A DNA stretch of 64,000 bases from Haloplanus natans DSM 17983 (GCF_000427685.1 NZ_ATYM01000003.1:186001-250000); one strand, 5' to 3'; shown: positions 33,937 through 44,310, counted from the first letter of the stretch. Program-made: numbers and translations. Notes: generated from the sequence alone by a model not told the origin.

Positions 33937-35493
33937 ATGGACGCCGTAGAGCGCTTTCAGCAACTAGCCCACGTCCTCGGTCAGGCAGACGGGACCGAAG
34001 CCGCGTTCGTCGACATCGAGGTGATGAGCGTTGGCACCGACGCAGAGCCAGCCGACGCGAGTGTAACGCTCGAGGTGGACTTACGCGCCGACGGTTCTAC
34101 ACGTACAGAGGGAGTCACGTTCGCCAAACCGACCATCGAGTCGTTCGACGATGGACAACTGCAGGTAAGTTTCGACCTCGAGGTGACCGACGTCGAGAGC
34201 GAGTGCACGAGTCGAAGTTCACCGCCCGTCGCGCGGACCGACGGCTCAGGAGTGAGACACCGACGGGACTCGTCTCCGAGGCGAACGCCCGCGATGCCGG
34301 CCGTCGGAATCCCCGCGGTCGTCTCGCCGTCACGACGGGCAACAACCGCTCCGACCGCTGGTGATGACGCGCGCGATACCGAGGACGTGGGCGCGAACGG
34401 CGACGCGACCGACGACGGCGTCGCCAACTCAGGCAAGAGCACCGGCTCCGAACCGACCGATACAGCCACCGGAGTCGATGCGGAGGCGCCGCCGACTGTC
34501 GAGGGCGACGTGGCGGCGGAGACAGTCGACGACATGCCAGCCGACGACGCGACGACGATGTCCGGCGACGAAGCCACGGTCGACAGTGAAGCCGACGAAT
34601 GCGGTTCGAATGAGCCCTCTGTCCCAGTGCACCGCGACCCGGAGCACCTCCGAGCCGTATACGATCCCGATAAAACGTTCAAGCAGATGACCGCCGAACT
34701 CGGCGCAGACGTCACCCCACAGACCGTCCGTGCCCAGATGATCAAGCACGACATTCACGAGACGCGGACGTACGACTGTGATAGAGTGTCCGGGCACGCA
34801 AGTGACCGCAGCGGGGAACGGACCGAGACGGCGGCCGACGACACAACCCCCGACTCGTCCGCCGAGCAGACGGCACCGGACAACGAGAAGAGCACTAACG
34901 GGACGCCTGCGTCTGCCGGTCAGGTGTCGAGCGAGACCCACGACCCGGAGCGCACCGCCGCTGCCGCCGACTCCGCGGTGGAGCCCGACTCGCCCAAGGG
35001 AGACGGCGACCCGAGCACGCACACAGCCGAACGAGATACGGTAGCGTCCGCCGCCTCGTCGGCCGACGACGCCGGCGATCAGGCGCACCCGTCCACAGAC
35101 TCCAAAGAGAACGACCTTCTTACCGCCTCCGGGACAGCAGCTACATCCACGGATGCGTCCGTGGCCGAGGGCAGTACCGATCACCTTGCCGACAGCGAAG
35201 CCGGTGCTGATACCGACACACCGACGACAGACGACCCAGCCAAGGCAGCCCCATCCCTTCCCGAGGAGTACAGTCATCTAGATGTGACGACGCCAGCGGT
35301 GTACGACGCCGTCGAAGGGGCAAAAACGTTGTACGAGGTGGAGCGAGCACTCGACATTGACCGTGACACCGCCCGTGAGTTGCTCTCTGCGCTCGACTTA
35401 CTCGACCTCGTGACAGGGCGGCTCGCAACCCGAGAAGCAAAGCCAGTTTCGGCGGCGGAGATCAGACAGCGAGCGCAACTGTCAGGTGAGTAG
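33937..35493 (+). CDS. Long acidic, mostly disordered protein with two HTH-like segments
   Basis: 518 aa, not assigned to a family. Residues 1-90 form a compact beta domain (VDIEVMSVGTDAEPADASVT ... FDLEVTDVES). Two helical modules lie in a sea of Asp/Thr/Ala-rich low-complexity sequence: residues about 232-272 (HLRAVYDPDKTFKQMTAELG, then TVRAQMIKHDIHE) and about 448-500 (TTPAVYDAVEGAKTLYEVER, then DTARELLSALDLLDLV). Both look like winged-helix or HTH units. It is divergent from the GvpH-like gene. The acidic disorder is typical of halophile regulatory or scaffold proteins. The long minus-strand frame 34429-35277 is a shadow. Confidence 0.6.
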   Translation: MDAVERFQQLAHVLGQADGTEAAFVDIEVMSVGTDAEPADASVTLEVDLRADGSTRTEGVTFAKPTIESFDDGQLQVSFDLEVTDVESECTSRSSPPVARTDGSGVRHRRDSSPRRTPAMPAVGIPAVVSPSRRATTAPTAGDDARDTEDVGANGDATDDGVANSGKSTGSEPTDTATGVDAEAPPTVEGDVAAETVDDMPADDATTMSGDEATVDSEADECGSNEPSVPVHRDPEHLRAVYDPDKTFKQMTAELGADVTPQTVRAQMIKHDIHETRTYDCDRVSGHASDRSGERTETAADDTTPDSSAEQTAPDNEKSTNGTPASAGQVSSETHDPERTAAAADSAVEPDSPKGDGDPSTHTAERDTVASAASSADDAGDQAHPSTDSKENDLLTASGTAATSTDASVAEGSTDHLADSEAGADTDTPTTDDPAKAAPSLPEEYSHLDVTTPAVYDAVEGAKTLYEVERALDIDRDTARELLSALDLLDLVTGRLATREAKPVSAAEIRQRAQLSGE

Positions 35494-35666
35494 GCATCGG
35501 GTTGATTTCCCCCGATTCGCGGAGCCAAAGACATCTGATAATGATATTTTCGGGGACAAACAGTACGACGTTGACATATGACTTCGATTGAGCGCGGCTG
35601 GGCTGTGGACACGATGCGAGATACGCCATCGAGGGAGACATACAGTTTTTATCATAGCTCACTAGA

Positions 35667-36203
35667 GTGTACTACGTGTTTCCACTGGGTCATCTCGCTG
35701 TTGGGTATCTCTGTTACGTTGGCTATTGTCGATACGGTGGACGGCCGACGACACTACCTGCACTCAAGATACTGTTCATTCTGGCCGTCGCAACACAGCT
35801 TCCGGATCTCGTCGATAAACCGCTTGCTCACGTCGGAATACTTGCGAGTGGGCGCTCGCTTGGCCATTCGCTGCTGTTCCTTCTGCCCCTCTCAGCAACC
35901 GTTTGGTGGTTCTCAGTAAGCCGCGAGATGCAGCACATCAGTGTCGTCGGCACGCTTGGAGTCCTCTCACACCTTGGTGCCGATTCGTACCGAGCCATCC
36001 TGAGCGGTGACTGGGCGGCATTGCGCTATCTGTTGTACCCCCTGATCTCGCCAGTGACGTATCCAAACGACGGTGTCTCACCAGCACTCCGCATCTATCG
36101 TCATTACACCACTCCCCAGCTCACTGTCGAGACGGCGGTCATTCTTCTTGGGCTCGGCATCGCAGTTTGGCAGTTCGCAGCCACTCCTGAACCAGCGGCA
36201 TGA
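35667..36203 (+). CDS. YdjM-like (LexA-binding, inner-membrane hydrolase-related) membrane protein
   Basis: 178 aa from a GTG. Several membrane helices carry the conserved polar residues of the YdjM/PF04307 group: HLAVGY near the start, LPDLVDKPLAH, GRSLGHSLLF and LSHLGADSYRAI. In this group His/Asp pairs are thought to bind metal, although the activity has not been shown. It stands alone, with gene-free DNA on both sides (35494-35666 and 36204-36404). Confidence 0.75.
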   Translation: MYYVFPLGHLAVGYLCYVGYCRYGGRPTTLPALKILFILAVATQLPDLVDKPLAHVGILASGRSLGHSLLFLLPLSATVWWFSVSREMQHISVVGTLGVLSHLGADSYRAILSGDWAALRYLLYPLISPVTYPNDGVSPALRIYRHYTTPQLTVETAVILLGLGIAVWQFAATPEPAA

Positions 36204-36404
36204 CCTTGCCGCCGTGCGTCGGTGACTGACCGACAGTCTGGGGGAAAACTATTCGCCTCGGTTGTACTAAATAGATGGCCACTGGGCGAGTAGCCGCGCT
36301 CGGAATTCGCTGCGGTCGGTGGAAACGGAGACCGTTGACGGTTCGGACGGCGGCCGACGAGGAGCGACGAAACGACTATACGTGCCCGCTTTGCATCATT
36401 CCCT

Positions 36405-38483
36405 ATGGTCGCTGACGGGATTCGGACTGCGACAGCAGTGTTGCTGGTGGTATTATTAGTGGTCGGAAGCGTCTCCGCATCGACGGGCGGTGCTGTCGCG
36501 GACGACGCGACCCCTGGCCATGCCGCTATCTCCGGTGACAACTTTCTAGATGTCTCTAACAACGTCGAGATGTGGGACGGTGCGGCGCTCCCGCTTCGAG
36601 TGGATCCCCAGAAGGGGCAGACGGTCGTCGACAACGCTGAGACGTTCATCAGCGTGGAGGAAGACGGTGCAGACGGCCCACGAAACCGTCAGAAGCGGGC
36701 CGTCTATGGTACGTCGACGCCGCTCACCCTGAATTTCGATGACACGGCTGTCGCCCCAACCGACCAGTTCAATGGGAACGAGACGTCGCTACTCGTTGCC
36801 CGCCTCGACAAGGACAGCCCCAGAGTACGCCAGATTCTCAACGACAACGCGGCTCTCACCGTCAGCCAGGCGCTCCAACTCATTACCGGACAGAACGCGA
36901 ACGGGAACGCCACGTTTGCACAACGGCCGGCGGGGACGATCAGGGGAGGCTCCCTCAGTACGGATTACGATGCCAGCACAGGGACCGCGAGCGGACCGGG
37001 TGTCTACCTCTTCTTTCTCGTCCAAGACTACAACGAAACCAGTGGAGGATGGGACGGGAACATCCCCAACAGCGGGGTCGAAGTAGACGCCAGCGGGAAT
37101 TTGACCGTTCGAAGTCCGGTTCGACTGCTGGGTGTAGACGGCGCTCTCGTTCAGAAGACGGTGGCCTCGGCTGCGCCAACACGAGAGACGGTCGTCGGTG
37201 GCGCCGACATCGAATTTGAGGTGGACTCGACGCTCCCAGCGGAGCAAGTAAACCACACCGTCGTCGTCTACGACAAAGAGACCTACACGAGTTCGATCAA
37301 GCGGACGACGGTCAGGAATCTCACCGCCGACCTCACGTCGGAGGACGTCACTATCGAGCGGCAAATCGCCGATGTCAACGGCGTCGCGGACGTCGGCGCG
37401 CAGAGTTCGCTGGCGGGGATCGAACTCGACAATGGCAAGGTGTCCGGTCCGGTCGGCGGGATCAATATTATCGACTTCGTCGCCGAGCAACTCGCTGCCG
37501 ATGAGCCGGTCGATGGAGTGGCTCAGTCGGTCGACCCAGTGACCATGGACGCATCAGTAACGTCGATCCGAGCGACCGATCCAGGGACGCTGACCGTCGA
37601 GACGTTCGGTAACTGGTCGCCCGGAACGTATCGGTACGTGTACATGGCAACGGGAAACGACACGGCGACTGTCGCGACGAAGACCGGAACGATCGAAATC
37701 CAGCGAGCAATCGCCAGCAAGGACGAGACACTCTCGAACGAGAAGAGTATCAATATTTCACTCGAAGATCGGGCGGCCACGCGTAACGTCTCGGAGGTCA
37801 CGCTAGAGTTCGACTCGAACGTCTCCGGGACGATCCGGGTTTCCGAACTCTCACAACCACCGAGTGGCACCCCCGAAGTCCAAGGAACGAACGTCGCAAG
37901 TCCGGCCGTCGCGACGTATCTGGACATTACCGTCCCGAGCGGCGAAGAGGAGACGTCGGCGACGATACGGACGACGGTCAACAAGACCCGGCTCGACGAA
38001 GAAGGACTCGCTCCGAACCAGGTGTCGATCTGGCGGTACGACGACGCGAACGGGGAGTGGGTCGAACTCGAGACGACTGTCGTCGCCGAAACCGACACGG
38101 ACGTCACGTTGTCCGGGACGACAAGTGGTTTCTCGACGTTCGCTGTCGCCGAAGCCGACACGTCCGCTTTGACCGGTGGTGACGGTGGTGACGGTGGTGG
38201 CGGTGGTGGACTCATCCCTGACCGGACGGCGACGCCGACACCAACGCCGACGCCCACGGCGACGCCGACACCAACGCCGACGCCCACGGCGACGCCGACC
38301 CCGACCGCCGAACCGACCGGCACGGCAACCCCAACGGTCACACCTGCGCCGACGGCAACGCCGACGGAGGCGCCAACGACACCGAGCGAGCCGAGCGGCG
38401 GCGATCCCGTTCTGTTGGTCGGCCTCGTGGTCGCCTTGATCCTGCTGGCAGTAGCGGCGTTCATCCGGCGACAGACACGTTGA
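36405..38483 (+). CDS. BGTF/S-layer-like surface glycoprotein with Pro/Thr stalk
   Basis: 692 aa. Signal peptide (TAVLLVVLLVVGSVSA), an N-terminal domain opening NNVEMWDGAALPLRVDP as in haloarchaeal surface glycoproteins, beta domains, and a PGF-pre-PGF-like module (about residues 480-590, ending GFSTFAVAEAD). A Gly-rich hinge, a stalk of TPTPTPTATP repeats (about residues 610-665) and a C-terminal helix (DPVLLVGLVVALILLAVAAF) with a basic tail follow. The DNA repeats at 38215-38340 encode this stalk and are not an independent element. It probably sits in the S-layer with its stalk O-glycosylated. No PGF sorting motif is seen at the end. Confidence 0.85.
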   Translation: MVADGIRTATAVLLVVLLVVGSVSASTGGAVADDATPGHAAISGDNFLDVSNNVEMWDGAALPLRVDPQKGQTVVDNAETFISVEEDGADGPRNRQKRAVYGTSTPLTLNFDDTAVAPTDQFNGNETSLLVARLDKDSPRVRQILNDNAALTVSQALQLITGQNANGNATFAQRPAGTIRGGSLSTDYDASTGTASGPGVYLFFLVQDYNETSGGWDGNIPNSGVEVDASGNLTVRSPVRLLGVDGALVQKTVASAAPTRETVVGGADIEFEVDSTLPAEQVNHTVVVYDKETYTSSIKRTTVRNLTADLTSEDVTIERQIADVNGVADVGAQSSLAGIELDNGKVSGPVGGINIIDFVAEQLAADEPVDGVAQSVDPVTMDASVTSIRATDPGTLTVETFGNWSPGTYRYVYMATGNDTATVATKTGTIEIQRAIASKDETLSNEKSINISLEDRAATRNVSEVTLEFDSNVSGTIRVSELSQPPSGTPEVQGTNVASPAVATYLDITVPSGEEETSATIRTTVNKTRLDEEGLAPNQVSIWRYDDANGEWVELETTVVAETDTDVTLSGTTSGFSTFAVAEADTSALTGGDGGDGGGGGGLIPDRTATPTPTPTPTATPTPTPTPTATPTPTAEPTGTATPTVTPAPTATPTEAPTTPSEPSGGDPVLLVGLVVALILLAVAAFIRRQTR

Positions 38484-38499
38484 CATCCACACACTAGGC

Positions 38500-38700
38500 G
38501 GTGAGGATTTTCGAGCGTGGAGATGTTGTGATTCGCAACCCACTGTTCGCTCGGTGTGAAACGCCCCGAGATTCGATCGAACAGGTAGGCTGCTGGCCGT
38601 GCCAACCGACCGTTACCCATCGGGTGATTCCCCCTTGTCAGCGGCGTCCAACTATCGTCGGGGGGCAGGCTGATGCCGAGGGCGGGTTCTCGACCGTAGC
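38500..38700 (-). pseudogene. TnpB C-terminal remnant
   Basis: On the minus strand, GRLARPAAYLFDRISGRFTP then SEQWVANHNI parallels the end of the TnpB at 47332 (GCVAQPSVHLFDPDSGVFAP then REQVVS). Only this tail remains. The remainder of 38484-38898 holds no gene. Confidence 0.55.
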
Positions 38701-38898
38701 TGCCGAAAAACGAGATCATACGTACTGGCTAACGCGTAACGTTAGCTGGATTTGATATACGCCCGTCATACGGGCGTCACACAAATCATTATTATTGCTG
38801 GAGAAGATGTAGAACTGCGGTAGTTCGGCGAAAGCAGGCCGCCTGAGAACCTCAACGCCGGCGGCGGCACGGACCATCCAGCGGCTCCAGGAGTCCCA

Positions 38899-41193
38899 AT
38901 GAACCAACAGCGCAGCCGTACCATGTTAGGTGGATCGAAGCGTCTCACTGCACGGCGAACGGCCATCGGGATCACAGTCGTCTGTCTGATACTCTCCGCC
39001 GCGGCCCCCGTCGCTGCAAGTGCCGGTTCAGTTGCGACGTCGTCTGAACCCCAGGCAGTGAGCGAGCATGCGAGAGGACAGGTCGACACTGCCACTGCCT
39101 CGACACCGTTCCAGGCAACAGTAGACACCGACGGCGACGGTCTCACCGACGAGGAGGAACGGGCACTCGGGACCGATCCGAACAGCGTCGATACCGACGG
39201 CGACGGCCTCGGTGACAACACGGAAACGAACGGCGGAACGGCAGTTGATACCGACGACGATGGAAAAATCGATGCTCTAGACCTCGATAGCGACGGCGAC
39301 GGGATTCTGGACACCGAGGAAGGAACGAGCGAAGATGATAGTGCCTCCGGCGATCAAGACTCTGTCGTCACGGATCCAGTGGACACCGACGGCGATGGCA
39401 CGCCCGATTTCAGAGATTTAGATTCGGACGGCGACGGCATCTCGGACGCCAACGAGACCGGCGGGAATGCCGACGGTGACGACCTTCCGAACTACCGTGA
39501 TCTAGACTCCGACGGTGATGGCATCTCCGACACCGACGAGGGAACCGGCGATCCCGACGGCGACGACACGCCGAACTTCTTAGACACTGACTCCGACGGT
39601 GACGGGATTAGCGATCGCACGGAGACGAACTCGACTGGGAAGCTCGTCGACACAGATGCTGATAACGTCTCGGACTTTCTCGACTCCGACTCGGACGACG
39701 ACGGAATCCCCGACGCCGTCGAGGGCACGACCGATACGGACGGTGACGGTACACCGAACTTCCGTGATACGGACTCCGACGGCGACACGAAACCCGACGC
39801 GAAGGAAGGAACCGGTGACGTCGACGGTGACGGCATCGCGAACTATCTCGACGCTTCGGATACGACGGGGCCCAACGGGGACCGCGACGCGGACGGGCTC
39901 ACGAACCGACAGGAGAGTATACTCGGCCTCAATGCGTCCGCGGCGGACTCCGATGGCGACGGTATTACAGACGACATCGAAACGAGGGGTGGCCAACGGA
40001 TAGACACCGACGGTGACGGCACCATCGATGCCCTCGACTTGGACAGCGACGGCGACGGGCTTCTGGACAGAACTGAGGGTGCTGGTGACGCCGACGGAGA
40101 CGGGCTCAGAAACTTCCGCGACCGAGATTCCGACGGAGACGGGTGTAGCGATGCGACCGAGACGACCACCGACCAAGATGGCAACGGGATTCCGTCTTTC
40201 CTCGATCCCAACGAGTTTGCGAGCGCGTGCGACGCCGCTGGTGACGATCCGGGTGGGGGGTCAGACCCCGGCGATGGCGACGACGGCGGCGACGGCAGCG
40301 ACAGCGACGACGACGATTCGGACGATGGAGGAGTTCCCGACGACGGCGACGCCGAGCAGCGAGACTCCGATGCAGATACCGACGGCCAACCACCCACAGA
40401 CGACCGGGCGCCACAATCGACCCAGACAGCGGCCCCAGTTGACGGAGACGCGACGACGGGGACTGCCGAGCGGGCAACTGCAGGGCCGCCGACTGACGGT
40501 TCACCTTCCGGAGACGGGAGAGAAAGTGAACTGTCGCCCGACGAGTCACCGGATGATCAAGAAGAGAGCCCAACGGCGCTGCCACCAAGTGACGAAATAG
40601 ACCTGGCGACGACACCCGAGGCGCCTGGGTTCCCGTTGGTGGGCGCTGGTGACTCGCAGATCAGGTTGTACCCCGTTTCGTTCACCATCCCGTGGTACGC
40701 TCTACTTTTGCTTCTCGCGCTCCTCGGAACGGACGTGATCTATCGCCTCGAGACGCGATATCAGCTACGTCTCCCGCAACTCGATTCGGACGTAATTCAA
40801 CACTTGAGCAGAGGGATACCGTGGTTCGTCTGGATTCCATGCTGGGCCGTGCTTTCGACATCTTCCGGAAACAGAGTGCTCCGCTCGTACTACCGGCTTC
40901 GGCGGACGGTAGCCGACCGATACGGGTCCAAGACCCGTCTGAGGGGATCATTACAGCGAGCGGATATTCCGCTTTCCAAAGCAGAGCAGCGGGCCGTCCG
41001 GCGGCGATTTTGGTGGCTGAGCGTGCTGTACTTCGTTCTCGCCCTCCCGGTTGCAGTCGCCGCGGTTGCGATCACCTCGTACGTCGGTGTCGACGGACTC
41101 CTGAGACTCGCGCTGCCAACCGTCGTGCTCATCGCCACGGTGGTGATTATTTATGTTGCCCCGGTCGTCGCCTCTCGACTCGGTGTTCGTTGA
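38899..41193 (+). CDS. Thrombospondin type 3 repeat protein with C-terminal membrane domain
   Basis: A 764-aa protein. Signal peptide (AIGITVVCLILSAAAPVAAS), then about 400 residues of calcium-binding TSP3 repeats (DTDGDGxxDxxDxDSDGDGI), an acidic Asp/Gly/Pro linker, a membrane helix (PWYALLLLLALLGTDVIY), a basic region (about residues 640-700) and further helices at the C terminus. TSP3 rods bind many Ca ions and are extended adhesive or structural elements. The architecture places a long rod outside and a basic domain at the membrane. Minus-strand frames across the repeats are codon-bias shadows. Confidence 0.85.
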   Translation: MNQQRSRTMLGGSKRLTARRTAIGITVVCLILSAAAPVAASAGSVATSSEPQAVSEHARGQVDTATASTPFQATVDTDGDGLTDEEERALGTDPNSVDTDGDGLGDNTETNGGTAVDTDDDGKIDALDLDSDGDGILDTEEGTSEDDSASGDQDSVVTDPVDTDGDGTPDFRDLDSDGDGISDANETGGNADGDDLPNYRDLDSDGDGISDTDEGTGDPDGDDTPNFLDTDSDGDGISDRTETNSTGKLVDTDADNVSDFLDSDSDDDGIPDAVEGTTDTDGDGTPNFRDTDSDGDTKPDAKEGTGDVDGDGIANYLDASDTTGPNGDRDADGLTNRQESILGLNASAADSDGDGITDDIETRGGQRIDTDGDGTIDALDLDSDGDGLLDRTEGAGDADGDGLRNFRDRDSDGDGCSDATETTTDQDGNGIPSFLDPNEFASACDAAGDDPGGGSDPGDGDDGGDGSDSDDDDSDDGGVPDDGDAEQRDSDADTDGQPPTDDRAPQSTQTAAPVDGDATTGTAERATAGPPTDGSPSGDGRESELSPDESPDDQEESPTALPPSDEIDLATTPEAPGFPLVGAGDSQIRLYPVSFTIPWYALLLLLALLGTDVIYRLETRYQLRLPQLDSDVIQHLSRGIPWFVWIPCWAVLSTSSGNRVLRSYYRLRRTVADRYGSKTRLRGSLQRADIPLSKAEQRAVRRRFWWLSVLYFVLALPVAVAAVAITSYVGVDGLLRLALPTVVLIATVVIIYVAPVVASRLGVR

Positions 41194-41839
41194 GAAGCGC
41201 CGGCCGTCGTCTTGCAACTGTCGGGAAGAACCTGCACCGGGTGGCTGCTCCCGAACCGTCCTCGCTGACATGTCACGGGCGGAAGATTCCTGAGCGTACG
41301 TCGTGAATCGTCTCGGGTCAAGCCCCGGGCATTCGCTCGGCCGCGTGTAAACGACTACGGGTCGGGTGACCAGTGGAACTCTCGCTGTTCTCTTCGGAGA
41401 CGGCACAGCCGGACTATCGCCGCGCTACAGCCCTGCCGGCCGTTCCCGCGTGGCTCCCCTGGCCTCGATACGCTCGCCTGAGTCTCACATCGGACGGTCC
41501 AGCGTAGTCGTTGATCCCTGCTTCAGCGCGTGTGAGGCGTCGGCGTACGACCCAGCGCGGCTACTGCTCGGCGCAGGGGTGATGCCAGTATCGTATCGGC
41601 GGACCGCCCGGCCCCGTTTGGGAATCTCGACGAGGTGTGATGCCCGTAACAGTGTTTACTCAGTAGACGTGGTACACAGCGAGCGGCCTCCTGCCCGACA
41701 AGATGCTCCGCCGGCCACGGCTGCGAGGCGTTCACTGTGCGCGTACTTCGTACGGTACGGGGCGCGGTCAAGAGCAACGTAGTGCTCCGGACAGCTATTA
41801 TAAACGGTATAATATCCGAGTTCGGTTGCCGCATGTGCA
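41194..41839. other. Gene-free stretch with promoter at its end
   Basis: No gene is supported in about 645 bases. A GGTCAAGCCCCGGG block near 41318-41331 resembles a tnpB right-end hairpin arm. Close to the next gene, TATTATAAACGGTATAATA (about 41794-41812) holds a TATA box and a partial inverted repeat, the likely promoter for 41840. Confidence 0.4.
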
Positions 41840-44152
41840 ATGTTTGAAGAGAAGCTCAGTCGGCGGAGAGTGTTACAGGTATCAGGTGGCGCATTGGGGA
41901 CTGGACTGCTGTCTGCGATGGCGGCCGGGCGAACTCCTGACGAAGCGCTCGCGGCCACGGCGATTGATAGCTTCGATGGCGGCGCCGCGCCGATGCTCGA
42001 ACCCATCGGGCGGTACGAATCCGGTCTCTTCGACGAAGGGGGTGCGGAGATCGTCGATTATCACCCGCCGACGCAACGACTGTTCGTCATCAACGCGGAC
42101 CTCGGCGGCGTCGACGTACTGGACATTGCAGATCCGACGGATCCGGCGAAGATCGGTGAACTCGATGTCGCCGGTGAACTCGCCGGCGTGAGCAAGGCCA
42201 ATAGCGTATCCGTTGCCACCGAAGTTATTGCGGCTGCGCTCGAGGCAGACACTCCGCAGGATCCCGGTGAGGTCGGGTTCTATGACCCCGAAACGCTCGC
42301 GTTCTTGGGCTCGGTCACGGTCGGTGCCTTGCCCGATAAGGTGACTATCACTCCCGACGAGCGGTATGCACTCGTTGCGAACGAGGGCGAACCGAACGAG
42401 GAGTATTCCGTCGATCCCAAGGGCTCGGTCAGCGTCATCGACATTGCCGATGGCGTGGGCTCAGCTAGCGTCGAAACCGCCGGCTTCGACAAATACGATG
42501 GAATGGAAGACGAGCTACGTGGCCAGGGAATCCGCATTTTCGGCCCGGACGCGAGTGCATCCCAGGACTTCGAGCCGGAGTACATCACAGTGACCAGTGA
42601 CTCGAAGACTGCGTGGGTTTCGTTGCAGGAGAACAACGCACTCGCAGCCGTCGATATCGAGCGCGCGGAGGTCACGGATCTCCTCCCACTCGGGTATAAA
42701 GACTACAGCCTCGCGGGCAACGAACTCGACGCCAGCAACGAGGACGGTGGGGTCAACATCCGGAACTGGCCCATCAACGGCATCCTTCAGCCGGACTCGA
42801 TCGGCGTGTACAGCGTCGGCGGAGAGACGTACATCGTCACGGCGAACGAGGGCGACAGCCGCGACTACGACGGCTTCAGCGAGGAGGCGGAGGTCGGTGA
42901 CCTCACGCTCGATCCGGAGGGATTCGACTTCGACGCCATCGAGGGTATCGACAGCGTCGACGAGCTTCAACAGCCCGAAAACCTGGGACCGAAAGGCGTG
43001 ACGACGACACTCGGCGACACGGACGGCGACGGGGTGTACGAAGAGATCTACGTCTTCGGCGGCCGTTCGTTCAGCATTTTCAGCGCCGACGGCGAGCAAG
43101 TGTTCGACAGCGGGAGTGATTTCGAGCGGATCACGGCCGAGCGATTCCCCGAGAACTTCAATAACGACAACAACGAGAGCGACCCCGACGGACGCAGCGA
43201 CAACAAGGGTCCTGAACCCGAAGGACTCGCCCTTGGCACGGTCGGCGACCGACACTTCGCGTTCATTGGTCTAGAACGAATCGGCGGCATCATGATGTAC
43301 GAGATCACCGACCCTACCGCTCCCGTCTTCATCCAGTACATTAACGAACGGGACTTCTCCGTCGATATCGAGACGGAGATTGAAGACGGTGACGCACCCG
43401 CGAGTGCTGCGGGCGACCTCGGCCCGGAAGGGCTGACTTTCGTGACTGCCGAGGAGAGCCCGATCGATGACCCGCTCGTCGTCGTGGGACACGAGATTAG
43501 CGGCACAACGACAGTCTTCCGGGTAGCGACCACCGTCGTTGACCTTCCGTCTGTTGCGATCGGACACGAAAAGGCCGCGACCGTCGATCTGACCCTCCAG
43601 AGCGCAGTAGACGGCCTCGCAGGCAGCCGGCTGACCGTTTCGGTTGATCATCCCGACGTCGTACGGATTAGCGGAGCTAGCTACCCCGAAGAGTTCAGCC
43701 TTACCCGCACCCCGAATGTCAGCAAGGATGGAAGCTCGGTTGAGCTGGTGTTGGCCGATATCGAGGAGAGCGTTCAGCCCGGCGCAGTGGACGTCCCACT
43801 CGCGACGATCGACCTCGTGGGAACGGGCACCGGAACGACCGATCTGACAGTCGAGGTTGAGGCGTTCGACGACGAGTCGGGCAGCCCGGTCGACGTACTC
43901 GCCCACGACGGGGTGGTGGTCACCGGACCGCCGTTGACTCCGGGCAGCGAGGGCTTACCCACCGATCCCGACGGCGACGGGCTCTACGAAGACATCAACG
44001 GGAACGGACGACTTGACTACGACGACATTGCTCTCTTGTTCAGGGAGTTCGACTCGGATGCCATCCGCCTGAACAAGGAGGCTTACGACTTCAACGAGAA
44101 CGGCAAACTCGACTACGACGACATCGTCGAACTCTATCAGGACGTCCAGTAA
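41840..44152 (+). CDS. Choice-of-anchor I family protein with Tat signal and dockerin-like tail
   Basis: 770 aa. A twin-arginine signal (SRRRVLQVSGGALGTGLLSA) is followed by an alkaline-phosphatase/esterase-like beta-propeller of the choice-of-anchor I type. Marker motifs: INADLGGVDVLDIADPTDP, TPDERYALVANEGEPNEEY, VTANEGDSRDYDGFSEEAEV (each shown in part), FGGRSFSIF and GPEPEGL. After a cohesin-like beta domain (about residues 565-700) the protein ends in two EF-hand-like loops (DINGNGRLDYDDI and DFNENGKLDYDDI), a dockerin pattern. Catalysis is not proven for this family. No separate cohesin gene is visible. Confidence 0.85.
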   Translation: MFEEKLSRRRVLQVSGGALGTGLLSAMAAGRTPDEALAATAIDSFDGGAAPMLEPIGRYESGLFDEGGAEIVDYHPPTQRLFVINADLGGVDVLDIADPTDPAKIGELDVAGELAGVSKANSVSVATEVIAAALEADTPQDPGEVGFYDPETLAFLGSVTVGALPDKVTITPDERYALVANEGEPNEEYSVDPKGSVSVIDIADGVGSASVETAGFDKYDGMEDELRGQGIRIFGPDASASQDFEPEYITVTSDSKTAWVSLQENNALAAVDIERAEVTDLLPLGYKDYSLAGNELDASNEDGGVNIRNWPINGILQPDSIGVYSVGGETYIVTANEGDSRDYDGFSEEAEVGDLTLDPEGFDFDAIEGIDSVDELQQPENLGPKGVTTTLGDTDGDGVYEEIYVFGGRSFSIFSADGEQVFDSGSDFERITAERFPENFNNDNNESDPDGRSDNKGPEPEGLALGTVGDRHFAFIGLERIGGIMMYEITDPTAPVFIQYINERDFSVDIETEIEDGDAPASAAGDLGPEGLTFVTAEESPIDDPLVVVGHEISGTTTVFRVATTVVDLPSVAIGHEKAATVDLTLQSAVDGLAGSRLTVSVDHPDVVRISGASYPEEFSLTRTPNVSKDGSSVELVLADIEESVQPGAVDVPLATIDLVGTGTGTTDLTVEVEAFDDESGSPVDVLAHDGVVVTGPPLTPGSEGLPTDPDGDGLYEDINGNGRLDYDDIALLFREFDSDAIRLNKEAYDFNENGKLDYDDIVELYQDVQ

Positions 44153-44310
44153 CTGGAGCAGGTAGCCGGACGGACCCGGTCCGTGTGAGGCCTCCTGACG
44201 ACCCACACCCGGACCAGGTTCTGTGACGACGGGGGCTGCCCTCGGTAGTTACCTACAGCTGCATTATTCAGCCTCACGTATCACTTGCCCCAATAGTTAG
44301 GACTCATGGT

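Noticed and set aside
34429-35277. 282-codon minus-strand open frame opposite the disordered HTH protein
   Set aside because: It is rich in Arg, Gly, Cys and Val as expected for an antisense shadow; the plus strand has acidic halophile composition and a promoter.
38215-38340. Tandem short DNA repeats that could suggest a CRISPR array or satellite
   Set aside because: They are codons for a Thr-Pro stalk (TPTPTPTATP) in a surface glycoprotein; no spacers of regular length are present.
37523-38719. 398-codon minus-strand frame over the surface glycoprotein
   Set aside because: Its VGVGVAVG tract is the antisense of the Thr-Pro stalk codons; only its first part touches a real feature, a TnpB tail remnant.
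39115-40150. Long repetitive tract in the TSP3 protein
   Set aside because: The repeats translate as calcium-binding DxDGDG units; open frames on the opposite strand follow from the same codon bias.
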